Of a stretch of DNA of 64,000 nt, positions 13,894 to 24,200 are shown one piece after another. The notes beneath the pieces were generated by a model. That model had not been told where the DNA came from and ran no database searches. It worked only from the letters and a program-made list of their open reading frames with translations. Numbering within the stretch: position 1 is the first letter of the stretch; every line of letters begins with the position of its first letter. This DNA comes from Campylorhamphus procurvoides (taxonomy: Eukaryota; Chordata; Aves; Passeriformes; Dendrocolaptidae). The stretch covers positions 1 through 64,000 of the forward strand of contig WBMV01008590.1 in the NCBI GenBank assembly GCA_013396655.1, written 5' to 3'. A program made the translations under genes and the position numbers.

Positions 13894-13909
13894 TATATAT
13901 ATATATATT
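13894..13909. repeat. TA microsatellite
   Basis: About 16 bases of alternating T and A within the nested LTR. Confidence 0.8.
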
Positions 13910-13979
13910 CACATATATTGCAATTATATACAATCAAACACTATGAATCTACAGAACAAATCCCAGAACAACCCCAAAA

Positions 13980-14013
13980 GGGAAAAGGGGGAAAAGGGGG
14001 AAAAGGGAAAGGG
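13980..14013 (+). other. G-quadruplex-capable tract
   Basis: There are five G runs (3, 5, 5, 3 and 3 bases) separated by A4, A4, A4 and A3 loops. This satisfies the usual G3+N1-7 rule with a run to spare. It lies in the nested LTR, whose sense strand is the opposite, C-rich one. Confidence 0.8.
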
Positions 14014-14283
14014 AAATGTTACAAAAATGGGTAAAACCAAACAAAATAAATACACACTCTTAAACTCAGGGAAAAGCTCAATAGGTAATTAATACCATCA
14101 ATTCTCACCAACACTCCCCTTAAGAGAAAGCAGGTCCTTCCCCTCCATGCACCTGGGACACCAACTTCTTCGGTAGGCCTCAGCTCACAGATAAGAGCTA
14201 AAGCTGACAGAGAGCTGATGTCCTCCAAGCACACGAACAGGAGAGAGAAGAGAAAAAAAAGAGAGAGGAGACTTTCCTCCTGT

Positions 14284-14293
14284 CTTTATATAC
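14284..14293 (-). promoter_or_regulatory. TATA box of nested LTR
   Basis: GTATATAAAG on the minus strand lies about 100 bases inside the 5' end of the LTR. It is followed by a pyrimidine-rich stretch, as in many LTR R regions. Confidence 0.6.
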
Positions 14294-14395
14294 ACCTGAT
14301 TACATGAAGGAATGGTGTGGAATACTTCCTTGGTTATGACCTTGCTACCAAGGAAGGCCCAGACCAAAACCAAGAAAACTAAACCACCACAGGTG

Positions 14396-15003
14396 GAATT
14401 CCAAGGATGAGGCTCAATGTTAACAATCTTCAAACAGCCATAGTGAGAGACAGCTTCCAGGTAAACCTTCAGACTAGACTTGGAGATCATCCCATAGATC
14501 CCTTTCCTGAAGTGCTTTGGAAACATATTAAAAATAGCATCCTGCAGTCCTCTGAAGAACCCTTAGGGTTCTCCTCCAAGAAAAACAAAGACTGGTTTGA
14601 TGAAAACAATCAAGAAATCCAGGAATTGTTGACAAAGAAAACTGTTCACAAAGCACACCTCACTCAGCCATCTTGCCATGTAAGAAAAGTAACTTTTCGC
14701 CTTGCATGCAGTAAGCTACAACAGAAACTTCGAGACATCCAGAACAAGTGGTGGAACAACCTAGCAGAAAAGACACAACTATGCGCAGACTTGGGTGATC
14801 CCAGAGGTTTCTATGAGGCTCTGAAAGCAGTGTACGGACCCACACACCAGATTCAAAGGCCCCTATTCAGTGTAGATGGCCAAATGCTTCTCACAGATAA
14901 AACCTCCATCCTGAATCGATGGTCTGAACATTTTCTGACTCTCTTCAGTGCCAACCGTGTAGTCCTAGACTCAGCAATTCAACACTTACACAACAACCGA
15001 TGA
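14396..15003 (+). pseudogene. RTE linker between endonuclease and RT
   Basis: An open frame at 14407-15003 encodes about 198 residues, including LQTRLGD near its start, KDWFDENNQEIQELL, a basic stretch, and DPRGFYEALKAVYGP near residues 130-145. This segment joins the endonuclease to the reverse transcriptase in this LINE family. The methionine at 14407 is internal to the original protein and is not a real start. The frame differs from that of the endonuclease part even after subtracting the LTR and one target duplication, so a further small indel must lie near the insertion point. It ends at a TGA at 15001, where the coding frame shifts to that of the RT segment. Confidence 0.82.
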
Positions 15004-15011
15004 AAAATTAA

Positions 15012-16220
15012 TTGGATCTAGCCCCTACTATGGAAGAGACTCTTGAGGCCATAGAGCAGGTAAGAACTGGCAAGGCAGCTGGGGTTGATGGAATCCCACC
15101 TGAAGTTTGGAAGCATGAAGGCCAAGCACTCCATGCTAAGTTTCACGAGCTCATTGTGCATTGCTGGGAACAAGACGAACTGCCATCAGATTTCCACGAT
15201 GCAGTCATCATCACCCTGTACAGGAAGAAACGCTTGAAATCAGACTGCTCAAATTACCGAGGTATCACTTTGTTCTCCATTGCTGGTAAAATCCTTGCAA
15301 GAACACTTTTGAAGAGATTAGTACCTGTTATCCCAGAACTTCTACCTGAAGGCCAATGTGATTTCAGAGCCAACAGTAGTACCACAGGCATGGTATTTGT
15401 TCTCAGACAACTGCAAGAGAAGTGTAGAGAACAGAACAAAGGACTCTATGTAACTTTCATTGACCTCACCAAAGCTTTTGACACTGTGAGCAGAAAAGGC
15501 TTGTGGCAGATCTTGGAAATATTATGATGTCCCACCAAGTTCCTCAAAATGGTCATCCTACTATACAAGGATCAGCGCAGCCAAAATATGATGATGCACT
15601 CTTTGAGCCCTTTCCAATAACCAATGGAGTGAAACAAGGTTGCATTCTCGCACCAACCCTATTCACAATCTTCTTCAAAGGGCCATGGCAGACCTTGATG
15701 ACGAAAATAGCATCTACATCCAGTATCGTACTGATGGAAGCCTATTCAACCTGAGGCAACTGAAGGCCCACACTAAGACCTTGACCATGAGCTTCTTTTT
15801 GCTGATGATGCTGCCCTTGTTGCTCACAGAGAAGCAGCTCTGCAGCACTTAACATCCTGCTTTGCAGAGGCTGCTGAGCTCTTTGGGCTGGAAGTCAGCT
15901 TGAAGAAGACAGAAGTTCTCTATCAACCTGCACCTCAGGAAGTCTTCCATCATCCCCACATCACCATAGGTGAATCAGACCTTAAGTCAGTTTGGCATTT
16001 CAGCTATCTGGGAAGCATCATTTCTTCAGATGGTAAGATTGACAAAGAGACAGACAGCTGGTTAGCAAAGGCATACAGAGCTTTTGGAATACTCCGTAAA
16101 AGCGTCTGGCACAATAAACACCTGAAGAAAAGCACCAAGATTAGTGTCTACAGAGCCATTGTACTGTCAACTCTTCCATATGGGTCTGAATCTTGGGTGA
16201 TCTACTGCCACCACCTGTGA
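15012..16220 (+). pseudogene. RTE reverse transcriptase, frameshifted
   Basis: The polymerase motifs are recognisable in order. GKAAGVDGIPPEVW lies near 15069, and SNYRGITLFSIAGKILA from about 15251. Motif A is FIDLTKAFDTVSR from about 15457, and motif B is NGVKQGCILAPTLFTIFF from about 15623. The catalytic FADD is encoded intact at 15798-15809. Copying RNA into DNA needs the Asp in motif A and the Asp pair in FADD, and all three survive. The frame is broken by a TGA near 15525, a shift near 15583, a gap and shift near 15680 and another shift just before FADD, so no polymerase can be made. The last part keeps LGLEVSLKKTEVLYQPAPQ-like text (FGLEVSLKKTEVLYQPAPQ) and FSYLGSIISSDGKIDKE. It ends at an in-frame TGA at 16218. 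Confidence 0.88.
15798..15809 (+). other. RT catalytic motif FADD
   Basis: TTT GCT GAT GAT encodes FADD, followed by AALVAH in the same frame. This is motif C of the polymerase palm, and it is unmutated in an otherwise broken copy. Confidence 0.85.
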
Positions 16221-16736
16221 CTCCTCAAACGTTTCCATCAGCGCCTCCTCCATACAATCCTAAACATCCACTGGTCTGATTATGTGACTAATGTGTCTGT
16301 CCTTGAACAGGCAGAGATCACCAGTATTGAGGCCATGCTGCTGAAAACGCAGCTTCGCTGGGCTGGGCACGTCTCCAAGATGGGGGATCACCGCCTCCCT
16401 AAGACTGTTCTCTATGGGGAACTCGCCACCTGCTGCCACAAGAGAGGAGCCCCAAAGAGGGGCCTGAAACAATGCCTCAGCCTTGGCCATACTGACCACC
16501 ATCAATGGTCCACTCTGGCCTCCAATTGGGAGAAATGTAGACACACCATTCATAACACGGCTGCTTCCTTTGAGAACACACGCAGAATCAGTCTTGAGGA
16601 AAAAAGACAATGCAGGAAGAACAGTGCCTCATCAATACCAGCTATGGAGACTTACTGCTGTGCCATTTGCAACTGGACTTGCCTATCTCAGATTGGCCTT
16701 TTCAACCATCAGAGTGCTTGCAGCAAGTGTGGGTAG
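16218..16736 (+). pseudogene. RTE C-terminal region with zinc knuckle
   Basis: Beyond the TGA at 16218 the same frame stays open to 16736. It encodes HWSDYVTNVSVLEQAEI, then TQLRWAGHVSKMGDHRLPK, and a basic region with RRISLEEKRQCRKN. Near the end is a Cys/His cluster CAICNWTC...GLFNHQSACSK, in which the spacing C-x2-C-x12-H-x4-C forms a C2HC-type nucleic-acid-binding knuckle. The RWAGHV segment and terminal knuckle are typical of this vertebrate RTE-like family and differ from mammalian BovB, which I recall as lacking the knuckle. The reading frame ends CSKCG at a TAG. A methionine at 16284 is internal and not a true start. Confidence 0.85.
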
Positions 16737-16780
16737 AGCCCTTCCAAAATCTTCATTCACAAAGCCTAGCCATGATGATC

Positions 16781-16789
16781 TCTTTCCTT
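16781..16789 (+). repeat. right target-site duplication of RTE element
   Basis: This is the exact second copy of TCTTTCCTT (first at 13433-13441). It follows the short repetitive ATGATGAT tail, a tail type common in RTE-clade elements. Confidence 0.7.
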
Positions 16790-19140
16790 ATAAAAGTGTC
16801 CAAACCTAAAATTATTCTCCACACCTGACAAAGAGAACTGAAATGTGTATTTAGTTTACCAAAAATATATAACAGTTTTCACAAAATTTTCAACATCTGT
16901 GAAGTGTTGGAAGATGGGGGAAAAGGACCTGAGCAAGTGAGTCTAACACTCCTTATGTATAATGTCCTGCTTTTTCACTGATGCAGTATGAAGGACACTT
17001 TAACTTTCATCAGCCACAATGAAGCTAGAGAGATGCAAATATCTAGTAAACCCACAGCAAGTTATAGAAGCAATTATACACACCCAAGGACATCTGATGT
17101 ATTTTATCTTTTCCAAGGATGGTCCTTCCCACCACATAAGGCTTGGTACAACCCAGATCCATATTACCACTTTAAACAAATTTAATTTTGCCCATAATTA
17201 GACCTGGTGTGTACTGAACAAATATGTCACTATACAATAACCTTAAAACTCACAAAAGCATTTTATTGACCACAAAATTTTTATTAACACCTCTATACAA
17301 TATACCCTTTTCATTCTTGCTGTGAAGTCCCTGAAGAATAAATTTTTGAAGTACTTCAGTATTTAAGGTATTTTCCAAGGCACAGAACTGTTCCTTAGTT
17401 TTTCAGAGACCTTAGTGTTTGCACCATGATGAAGGTCATGATGGCAAACCATCAGCTGCTAAGATGGCATTCAATTTTCGCTCTTCTCTCAAAAAGCATT
17501 TATAATTTCTAATTCTGCTGTTTTCCCAACCCCTGCTCTGTGTGTGTATGTTTTCAAAATTTCCCCCTATTGCACTTTTCTCAGAAAAAATTGCCTTCAC
17601 AAATGCCATATTTCTTTGTGATTGGGATTATTATTGCAACTTTTAGCATAAAGAAGGCTTCATTGGATCAACTTAATAGTACAAGGCCTATAGCATACCT
17701 GGTATACACAGGGTGACCCACATATTTTTAATATATAGCCCTGGTAAACTGAAGTTTAGGGACTTCCCGAGCAACAAGTTTTATATGAAACTTTCTTCTC
17801 AGGGCCCCTTAATCAGTTTATTTTTCATGATCTCTCTGACCTCTTTTTGCACCCATCCTCTGGTAATGAGTTCTGGGATTTAATTACACATACTGTGGAA
17901 TAGCACTTTTTTCTGTTTTACACCAGCTGGCTGATCTTTTTATTTTCTACTCTTGCATTCTTTTATTGTAAGAAGAAAAAGAATGAGAAGTGATTATTCA
18001 CTCTTCCATATTGTTCATATTAATGAGTGTATTTATATGAACATGCATAAAAATAAATGTTAACCATGCCTTCCTATTTTTTACAAACTGAAGAATATTA
18101 ATTCATTCAATCTCTCCTTTTGTAGAAGCAGCATCTCTCCCAGGATCAAGGAGCTTTATTCTGCTTCAGTTTTATTGTCATTGTACTGTTTATTGTATGA
18201 TTTAACTGTGTTTACCCAGTTACAATTTTACTATATTCCTGGCTGAGCTGTAGGACTAGAATGCAAGCAGAGTCAAAATTGCAAATGTAGCATTGATTAG
18301 TTCAATGCCACATCTACTTTTATTGCTGGGTTTTGTATTTTCTTCCTTTTCTTTATATCCCTCCATCTTGTCAAAAAAGAGACGGTTTACTTGTTCAGAA
18401 GAAAATGGCTACTCATGCAGCATACAGACTTAGGCCTTGTTAAAAAAACCCAACAAAACAACAGCACAACAATATAAAAATGAAGATACATACATTTTAA
18501 CCCCTCTTTCTCTCCCTTTTCTTATGCCTGCTTATCTCTCCTTACAAATAAATAAATAAATGAAAAGGAAAGTGTGCATTGCTTGCCTTTTGCAACTTAT
18601 GTGCCAACTTGTCATTTGCTAGCTTTCATTAAAGAAAAAAGTGATTGATCTGAATAGTTAAAAAAAGCCTTTCAGAGTACAGCCTGTTACTTTTCCTGCC
18701 ATTAACCCATCTTCCAATTCATCCTCATCAGAGGCTTTCCATACATTTATATATCACTTCTTCCCTGTTCTTTCTTGCAGAATATTTTTAACCAAAACAC
18801 TACAACTGAGCATAGATATCCTGACTTGGGGGTCTCCTTCAGTATCAATTCTCTTCTGTTCTCATAACAGACTATTCATTTTCCATAAGCATAGAGCCAT
18901 TTAGAGGAGCTATGGCCTCTTTGATCCATGACTTTATGCCTCTGCACAGAATATACTGGCTTTTATTGCCAGCACATCACATTGCACCATATATCTAATG
19001 TGTTGCTCACAGAATCTCTTTTAGTGTTACTTATTCTGTGGATTTTCCCTTACTGAGTCACGCTGCTCTACATTTAATGTATTAGTATGCCTTTTTGTGA
19101 GTAGTGGCTTGTTTTGTTATTTCCTGCCTGAATTTCTCCC
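16790..19140. other. no recognisable gene; simple repeats only
   Basis: This is A+T-rich DNA downstream of the RTE element. A short (AAAT)n run occupies about 18546-18561. No CR1 or LTR signature is visible until 19145. Confidence 0.5.
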
Positions 19141-19144
19141 TAGG

Positions 19145-19385
19145 GTCTTTACATTATGCTTCTGTCCTCACTAGTATTTGTGACTCTTCCTAATTTAGTA
19201 TCATTTGTGCATTTCATTAACATGCTGTTTGTTCTTTCTTCCAGATTGCTAATGAAGATGTTAAATAGGAACAATCCTGAAACTGCACCCTTCATTACCC
19301 TGCTAGATATTTTTCCCCTAGTCACTATCATAATCTTTTGTTTATAGTCTACTAGCCAGTTTTAACCCACATACTCCTATAAAAT
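19145..19385 (-). mobile_element. old CR1 LINE fragment (RT region)
   Basis: Read on the minus strand, the frame at 19331-19149 contains SGLFLFNIFISNLEE and, after a short gap, DTKLGRVTNTSED. These match the CR1 reverse-transcriptase blocks following motif B and around motif C. The DNA also matches the CR1 pattern, for example AACATCTTCATTAGC and a TAGCCAGTTTTAACCCAC stretch on the plus strand corresponding to the preceding coding segment. The catalytic dipeptide reads N-D rather than D-D, and upstream motifs are lost. This is an old, inactive, internally broken copy. Confidence 0.8.
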
Positions 19386-19389
19386 CCAT

Positions 19390-20815
19390 TGCAATTCATT
19401 TTCCACTTATGACTGAAAAAAACACTGCAGGGAAAATTTCAAAAACATATGGATGCAACCTTGATTCTTTGAAAGTCATGAGGATTGCAAAAAAACCCCT
19501 CACAGGTAACCCGGGATTTTCTGTGTATCACTATTATGTGTATCACTATCAAGGAAGAGAAGATTTTAGGAATCAAAATGAGGGTGATGTTCGGGACTAT
19601 CTGTATTGATCCTCCTCCATTCTTTTATTCATATGCACCATCATATGTGTAGTTACATTCACAATTATTGATGCATTTTCTTAATTATGTGACAAAATTT
19701 CCATCTTCCATGCTGTAGATTTCTTACATATTCACAGGCAAACACATAATAGAATTAATACTTTCTTTTAAAATTTTAATCATCATCACATACTGCAGAT
19801 CAGTAGCTATATATCGATTTGTTAAAAATAGTATTTAACTTTATTATTGCATGGAAGCAAAACAGTTATTAAAAAACATTCTTGTTTGTTTTTTAGCTAA
19901 TACTTTGCCACTCATAATCATATAAGCTGGGTGAGAGAAACAGATATACCATAGTTTGAAGCTTTGTGAGAAGATTTTCACACAAATTTCAGTTCACATG
20001 CCAGACTGAAACAAACTTAATTTGCTCACTGGGTCAAATTGTTCCTTTGTTTACAGTGCAGTACCCTCATTGATTTCAAGCTCAATATAACAGCAATGTT
20101 TAGGCCTGTGTACAATGCTGTGACACACAGGATCATTTATGGAAATAGAGTACCTTAAATTTGTAAGACATTGATGTTGGTCTTGAAAAGGAACCATTTT
20201 TTTAATACAGCCTTTTAGTTTTGCATGATTGCTTCGGTACAATTAAACAGGCCAACTATTAAAAAAAATTAAAAAGTCCAGTTTAAATAGCTTTTTGGCA
20301 CTTCAAAGGGTCATATATTAGGGAACTAATTGTTACAGCTTTTACATGTTGCAATTGGCTTTTTTTTCTCAGCATTGATTTATTCTTTTTTTTCTGGATA
20401 TAAAAGAATAATTCTCTTCATTCTGTTACAGCGGTTTTATGATTGCAACATTTTAGTTCACATAGACATAGAGAATACTTCAAGTAAACTTAGGAGTTGT
20501 GAATTACTTTCCTCAGGACTTTTATGGTACTTTTTCGTAGCATCACTTTTCTGTCATGTTGCTCTTAGAGTCTCTCTTCTGAAGTCATAGAGGCAGATGT
20601 GTGCCACTCTAGCTAGCTCAGATACAAACCCAGTTTTGAACAACAGAGGGGGTCAACAAGAAGAGGGAAATTCTGTCTTTGATGATGTCCATCCTGACAT
20701 GGCTAACCAGGCAGGAGTACTCAACACAACTAATGTAGAGGTCCCATATTTCTGTATGGCATTTTACAGTCACGGTGGTGTTAGCTGAATCTCAGAGAGA
20801 AAATCAGGTTTCAGA
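19390..20815. other. no recognisable gene or element
   Basis: The sequence is A+T-rich. The only local structure seen is a short direct repeat of TGTGTATCACTAT near 19520-19550. Confidence 0.45.
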
Positions 20816-20818
20816 AGT

Positions 20819-21225
20819 CATTGGTCTTGTGGTTAAAACACCTGGTAGCAACTAATTTAATTCGTAATTTGGCCCTTTACATCCTTGAGCAACTCATGGG
20901 AATAAAGATAATCATGTTTTGTGGCACAGTTCTTACTGCTTTCAGTACTAGAGAGAGTTCTGCAAAACTGAGCATGTCCTCCTGTGTATATTTCCAGGTT
21001 GCAGTCTAAAGCCCACAGACATCTCTGCCCCCTGATTTGTGGCAGAGGCTCTGTTTCTCATGGACAAAATCAAAGTGAAAGTCCTTTCCTCCTCCTGTCT
21101 TGACTATTTCACCTGCTTAATCTGTAAATCCTTTAGTGCAAGGACTGCACCCTACACTGCAGTACTTGAGTGACTGATCTCAGGTCTCTTGCCCTTACCA
21201 TGGTACAATAAATAAGAGTATCAAA
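20819..21225 (+). repeat. possible ancient MIR-like SINE
   Basis: Two parts resemble old tRNA-derived amniote SINEs. The stretch TCTTGTGGTTAAAACACCTG at about 20824 resembles a box A-like head and is followed by CTTGAGCAACTCA and GGGAATAAAGATAATCATG, like the MIR core. Around 21118-21215, TGTAAATCCTTTAGTGCAAG and CTGATCTCAGGTCTC, ending GTACAATAAATAA, resemble a MIR/CORE-SINE tail. Matches are diverged and the middle is not recognisable, so it may be two fragments or chance. Confidence 0.35.
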
Positions 21226-21229
21226 ATAC

Positions 21230-24200
21230 CTTGGTGATCCTTCTTATCAGGTTATCACATTTGAGTGGTAGAATCACTGGTTCAAAACATGTTCAATCAA
21301 TGTTCAAAATATGAGACCATAAATTCATTGTGTATGTATTATCTTTTTTATTATTATTTTTACTATTCAATTTTTTTACTAGAAGAGTTTGCAAAGGTAA
21401 TGCATTTCCCACAGCTTATTTCAAAATAATATAATTTTTGCTCTGATTGAATGCACAGACTTACATTCCAAATGACTCAGTTCTTGAGAGTATGGTGGCT
21501 CTCTTCTGATTGTATCCTCTGTGGAGTCCAGCAGGATGTACCAGCGCAGCAGTGCCTCAGCTCTCTCCTTCCTCCCAGCTAGCAGCTGCAGTGAATTCAC
21601 AGTATCTGAAGTTCTCCTGCCATTGCAATCCATGGTGACACAATATCCTGTTCTTCACTGCAGAAATAAGAAGAGCAGCTAGCCATGCTCAACAGCACAG
21701 CAGGCAAGAGTCTGGTGTGAGTTCATTGCCCATCCTTTTTCCACATCTGCTGTTTTGAGCCAGTGCTAGAGGCCGGACATGCTGCAGTCTTCCAGCAGGT
21801 ACCATTCTCACTGTTGCATATGGCCCTTTGTGCCTTTGGAGGCTGAATCCCTTTAGGACTTGCCACAGATGTAAGTCCCTTCTGCACCATCTCTTTTGAC
21901 ATACTGGTCACACTAAAAATGTTACAGTCTAGCTCTAAATGCAGAAGGCAGTGAGGACATATATCCAGAGGAAATATAACTCCAAGTTCATACAAAATGT
22001 CTTTGCAAAAGAAATAATTTTAATAATATTCTAAATAGATTGTTTTATTTTTTTTCAAACATGGAGCTTTATTCAAGTCGCAAGAGAGGAACACTGGACT
22101 AACCTGGCAACACTATTGTAATGAAATGGCATAAGACTCAATTCTACACTATTATGTATAGGTGCACATACAGAGACATCTTGTGTATCTATTCACATAC
22201 CTGCATATATTTTTGTATGCATATGTGTATGTAAAATTTGAAACTTAGGTCTCTGTTAGCCTGGGAATCTCCCTAATGCATTCCATCTCACAATGCTGCC
22301 ATGTACTCTAATGTCATTCTCTGAAATAATCTGCCTTGGACGCACTACTTCCAGCAATAATTGCCAGGCAGATGGTGGTGGTGGTAAATTAGGCAGTATT
22401 ATTGGTGATAAAAGTTAGAAGCTTCAGATTTTCTGAATGACATATTCATATAAAGGCTTTCAGAACAACATCTTTAACGATAAAACCAACATCCAATTTC
22501 ATCTTTCTTCCATTTCCTGGAACATTTCACTAGTATTTGTTCTGTCTTGTTCTGTCTTTTGTTAGTTACTACTGTGGTTGTGTTATTTTTAAATAGCACT
22601 TACTTCCAAATAACTACCCACTTCTTACCTATCACCACCAGCTCTCTTCCCAATTGCTATCAATTCCTATGCCTTACAAAGGAAAAACGCATAAAGTTCC
22701 ACACTTTAACACAACATAAGATAAAAACATTTGCAAAATAATGTAGGCAGAAATGCTTCTGGTTGCTATTACTTCCACTGCAAATAATGCCATCTGCGTA
22801 TCATTATGCCCCAGTGCATGCTATCTTACATGTGGACAGAACTTGTACTGTGTTTCTGTCTCTGTACTAAACAGCTTGAAAACTACACCCCAGAATAATG
22901 TCACGAAGAATACCCTCTTGGCTTTTTCCAATTAATTTCTCAGCAACAATTTACAATAGAAACCTGTAGTTAAAAGGCAACAAATACTGACTTGACCTTT
23001 TAAATTGAAATTCCCATGTTTTAGTTTTTCTGGAAGGAAGGAAGGAAGAGAGGTTCCACAAAAAATAAAATATGAGCAAGTAGCCAGTAATAAACTCCGA
23101 AGTTTCTGAAAAGAACAGGAAATGCATGAGAAAATGCTAATGAGTTTGAACATTTAATGTTCGTATGAATGCCAGGTCACAAATCTGCAAAAGTGTCACA
23201 TATTTAGATATTGTTTTCTCTATTATTGTTCTTTCAACTTCACAAAAATTGTGATTTAAGTCTCACAATACACATTCTTTTTGTTTCCATGCTTAGGAAA
23301 GTTTCATTCAATTTGTGATTCTAGTCCAATTACCTTTGTATGTACTATTCAAAATACCTTAAGATGGTGTGTGTGCTTTCTGGCTAAAGTCTCTAAATTT
23401 GGTGTGCTTATGGACTTTTTTATCTGTCCTTTCATCTGTTGTATTCTGGCATTCAACAGCAGACCTTCAACTTCTATCTGAAATTGCTGTTGCAAAAAGA
23501 GGAAAAGAGGCAGATCTCATAATACTATTTTCAATAGAAAGAGTCTTCCTGCCTTTAGAATAAACTAAGGGTAAGGGTGGTGGGGTTTTTTCCATTTTTT
23601 ACATTAAAAAAAAAAAAAGAGGGGGTTGAATGAAAAAAAGGGAATTGAAAAAAAGAGAGTTGGCAACTTTCCTATCAATCCACTGTCCTTGTTTATCAAC
23701 AATTATATTTCCACGGTTACAGAATCACTGTACAACTTACAGTGGTCATTTCTCACCAAGCTGTGAAGACAAATTTGCTTTATGTATTCAGACAGGATGA
23801 AAGGTGTACAAGGAACTTAGATTAAATACTGAACTCCAGAGGTCTGTCTCTGCTTTCTCTGGGAAACCTCCAATTTGATTCCACTTGAGATGAGGCAGTG
23901 GTCAATGGTTCCTGGCAGACACTCATCACAGGCTTCAGAATGAATCAAACATACCTCATATGGTGTATTTTATATTTAGAATGTCAGAAAACAGCCTGGA
24001 AGATTTCCTGCAGGCAACAATCAGCCCAAACTGTATCTCTTTCCAATTTAGAATTTAAAACATTTGATTTTTATGTGCTCTGCAGTTTCGATGCAGTGAA
24101 AATATGTAAATTGTTTCTTCTTCCATAAAAAAATAGTTTTTCCAGTCTTGTAGAGTTTCTGAGCTATACTGTCTTTTTTCTTCTGATGTGCTTTAAACAG

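Larger units (their letters stand above)
13791..14391 (-). mobile_element. solo LTR nested in the RTE element
   Basis: On the minus strand this element starts TGTGGTGGTTTAGTTTTC at 14391 and ends CCAACACA at 13791, with retroviral TG...CA ends. The tetramer GGTG touches both ends (13787-13790 and 14392-14395). If the right end is set at 13789 instead, the flanks become GGAGG/GGTGG, a 5-bp duplication with one mismatch. A TATA box reading GTATATAAAG on the minus strand lies at 14284-14293 and sets the orientation. The element splits RTE coding sequence whose two halves resume on either side, so it inserted after the RTE copy. It contains a TA microsatellite at 13894-13909 and a G-run tract at 13980-14013. 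I saw no retroviral coding sequence. Confidence 0.82.
13442..16780 (+). mobile_element. 5'-truncated RTE-type LINE (AviRTE candidate)
   Basis: This is a non-LTR retrotransposon relic, interrupted by a younger LTR at about 13791-14391. In order it keeps the C-terminal part of the apurinic-type endonuclease, a linker, the reverse transcriptase, a thumb/C-terminal region and a C2HC zinc knuckle, then a short 3' end finishing CATGATGATC. The 9-mer TCTTTCCTT directly precedes it at 13433-13441 and follows it at 16781-16789, which I read as the target-site duplication of target-primed reverse transcription. Roughly 2.7 kb belongs to the element itself. The start, in mid-endonuclease, is a normal 5' truncation. 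The frame changes at least four times and carries stops, so the copy is dead. The protein resembles the vertebrate RTE-like family often mislabelled 'craniofacial development protein 2-like'. In birds the best-known RTE is AviRTE. The exact family is inferred, not proven. Confidence 0.88.

Noticed and set aside
14407..15003. Independent gene starting at ATG 14407
   Set aside because: The methionine is internal to the RTE polyprotein, and the sequence continues the endonuclease-to-RT linker.
16284..16736. Separate zinc-finger gene
   Set aside because: It is the C-terminal part of the RTE protein, in the same frame as the upstream RT part and separated only by a TGA.
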